Shown one piece after another: positions 63,458 through 64,000 of a stretch of 64,000 nt of DNA (positions are counted from its first letter, which is position 1; the number at the start of each line of letters is the position of its first letter). The stretch is from positions 1 through 64,000 of the forward strand of contig JAAVLZ010000011.1 of assembly GCA_012034405.1 (NCBI GenBank), written 5' to 3'. Made by a program: the position numbers and the translations under genes. Source of the DNA: Oscillospiraceae bacterium HV4-5-C5C. GTDB lineage: Bacteria; Bacillota; Clostridia; Saccharofermentanales; Fastidiosipilaceae. The notes under the pieces were generated by a model. It searched no databases. It was given only the letters and a program-made list of their open reading frames with translations, and had not been told where the DNA came from.

Positions 63458-64000
63458 CTAAAGCTCCGGCACGCCCCAAAGCTCTATCTGGGTCAGCGCC
63501 GGAAACGGACTAGGATCGCCCGGATCTTTAAGCAGCTGCTCCAGCCGGGCCCAGGTTACCGTACGGGGCGCTAACGCAAAGGTTTGCGGCTGCCCGGTTT
63601 TTTCAAGTTTTAACGGCTCACGGCTGCCATCAGAAAAGCACAGCTGAGCTTGCTGCCAGTAGTTATCATGCGGAAAATCCGCTCTAAGGGTCAGGCGCGC
63701 CTGATCCAAACGGACCGGATGGCCAAAATCAACCGTCAAAGCCGCGTCTTCACGGCGGTTGATCCCCCAGCTTTCATAGGGATAGGACCCGTGACTTTCA
63801 CTGGCCGAATTACCGTTGATGGCATTTCTCGCGGCAAATTGCGCCTCACCGCGGGTTTCCACATTGGCAAAGGCATGCGGAAACAGACCGTCATTATCAT
63901 GACTGTCCAACGGATTGAAAGCCAGATTGCGGTAAGCCTTGACCTCCTCCGGCCAGGCCTCCCTGACCTGGAGTAAATGCAGGTCCCCGCTGAAGCACTT
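63458..64000 (-). CDS. Carbohydrate-binding-like protein, C-terminal part
   Basis: The frame is open from the right edge of the window to a stop at 63458, giving at least 180 residues of a protein whose start is outside. The sequence (AYRNLAFNPLDSHDNDGLFP, NAINGNSASESHGSYPYESW, VDFGHPVRLDQARLTLRADF) looks like a discoidin/F5-8-type beta-sandwich, as in carbohydrate-binding modules. The function is unknown to me. Its position upstream of kduI and on the same strand suggests a part in polysaccharide or uronate use. Confidence 0.55.
   Translation of the reverse strand, partial: KCFSGDLHLLQVREAWPEEVKAYRNLAFNPLDSHDNDGLFPHAFANVETRGEAQFAARNAINGNSASESHGSYPYESWGINRREDAALTVDFGHPVRLDQARLTLRADFPHDNYWQQAQLCFSDGSREPLKLEKTGQPQTFALAPRTVTWARLEQLLKDPGDPSPFPALTQIELWGVPEL

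Overview
The window comes from a Gram-positive anaerobe of the Clostridia type (Bacillota); I cannot name a genus. The evidence is strong AGGAGG ribosome binding sites, the Firmicutes order of the S10-spc-alpha ribosomal cluster followed by ecfA-ecfT-truA, zinc-binding (C+) forms of S4, S14, L24 and L36, an ECF vitamin transporter, a CdaA/YbbR/GlmM c-di-AMP locus and an archaeal-type prolyl-tRNA synthetase. Almost everything lies on the minus strand; the exceptions are an ATPase gene near the left edge, the arginine cluster and enolase.

Layout. Bases 1-3000 are accessory DNA: an IS30-type transposase fragment, a RepA_N replication initiator broken by an in-frame amber codon, a Cys-rich small protein and an AAA/DUF4143 ATPase. 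3046-11621 (minus) is a compact housekeeping run: tatD, metG, cyclophilin, nicotinate phosphoribosyltransferase, truA, ecfT and a fused ecfA1-ecfA2. 11727-28189 (minus) is the ribosomal protein supercluster from rpsJ to rplQ with secY, adk, map, a KOW protein, infA and rpoA; rpmJ (L36) and rpmD (L30) are also present. There is a long structured leader before rpsJ and an internal promoter before rpmJ.

28636-38075 (minus) carries envelope genes: a PdaA-like polysaccharide deacetylase lipoprotein, Hsp33, a methyltransferase, a CtpA protease, and ftsE-ftsX followed by a coiled-coil M23 endopeptidase, with a PucR/CdaR-type regulator upstream. A lone MsmX/UgpC-type sugar ABC ATPase follows. 39485-44416 (plus) is argC-argB-argD-argF plus a GNAT acetyltransferase. 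44398-49804 (minus) holds alr, nnr, thioredoxin, metA (with the acetyl-type Glu111) and a uridine-kinase-like gene; eno is divergent from it. 51624-59156 (minus) has a PfkB sugar kinase, proS, an amidase, glmM, a CdaA-CdaR fusion and a Crp/Fnr regulator. 59262-61479 is a two-gene membrane system: a tandem DUF1538 transporter-like protein and a tandem PII-like protein. The right end has kduD, kduI and a truncated carbohydrate-binding-like gene, indicating uronate (pectin-type) catabolism.

The most interesting points are the DUF1538/PII-like pair with a perfect palindrome over its promoter, the fusion of diadenylate cyclase to its YbbR regulator under a strong promoter shared with a Crp/Fnr protein, the fused ECF ATPases, the FtsEX-M23-CtpA cluster, and the arginine cluster that lacks argJ but ends in a translationally coupled GNAT gene. 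No tRNA, rRNA, CRISPR array or phage was seen. Promoters, operators and hairpins were located by eye, and family names come from motif recognition without any database search.
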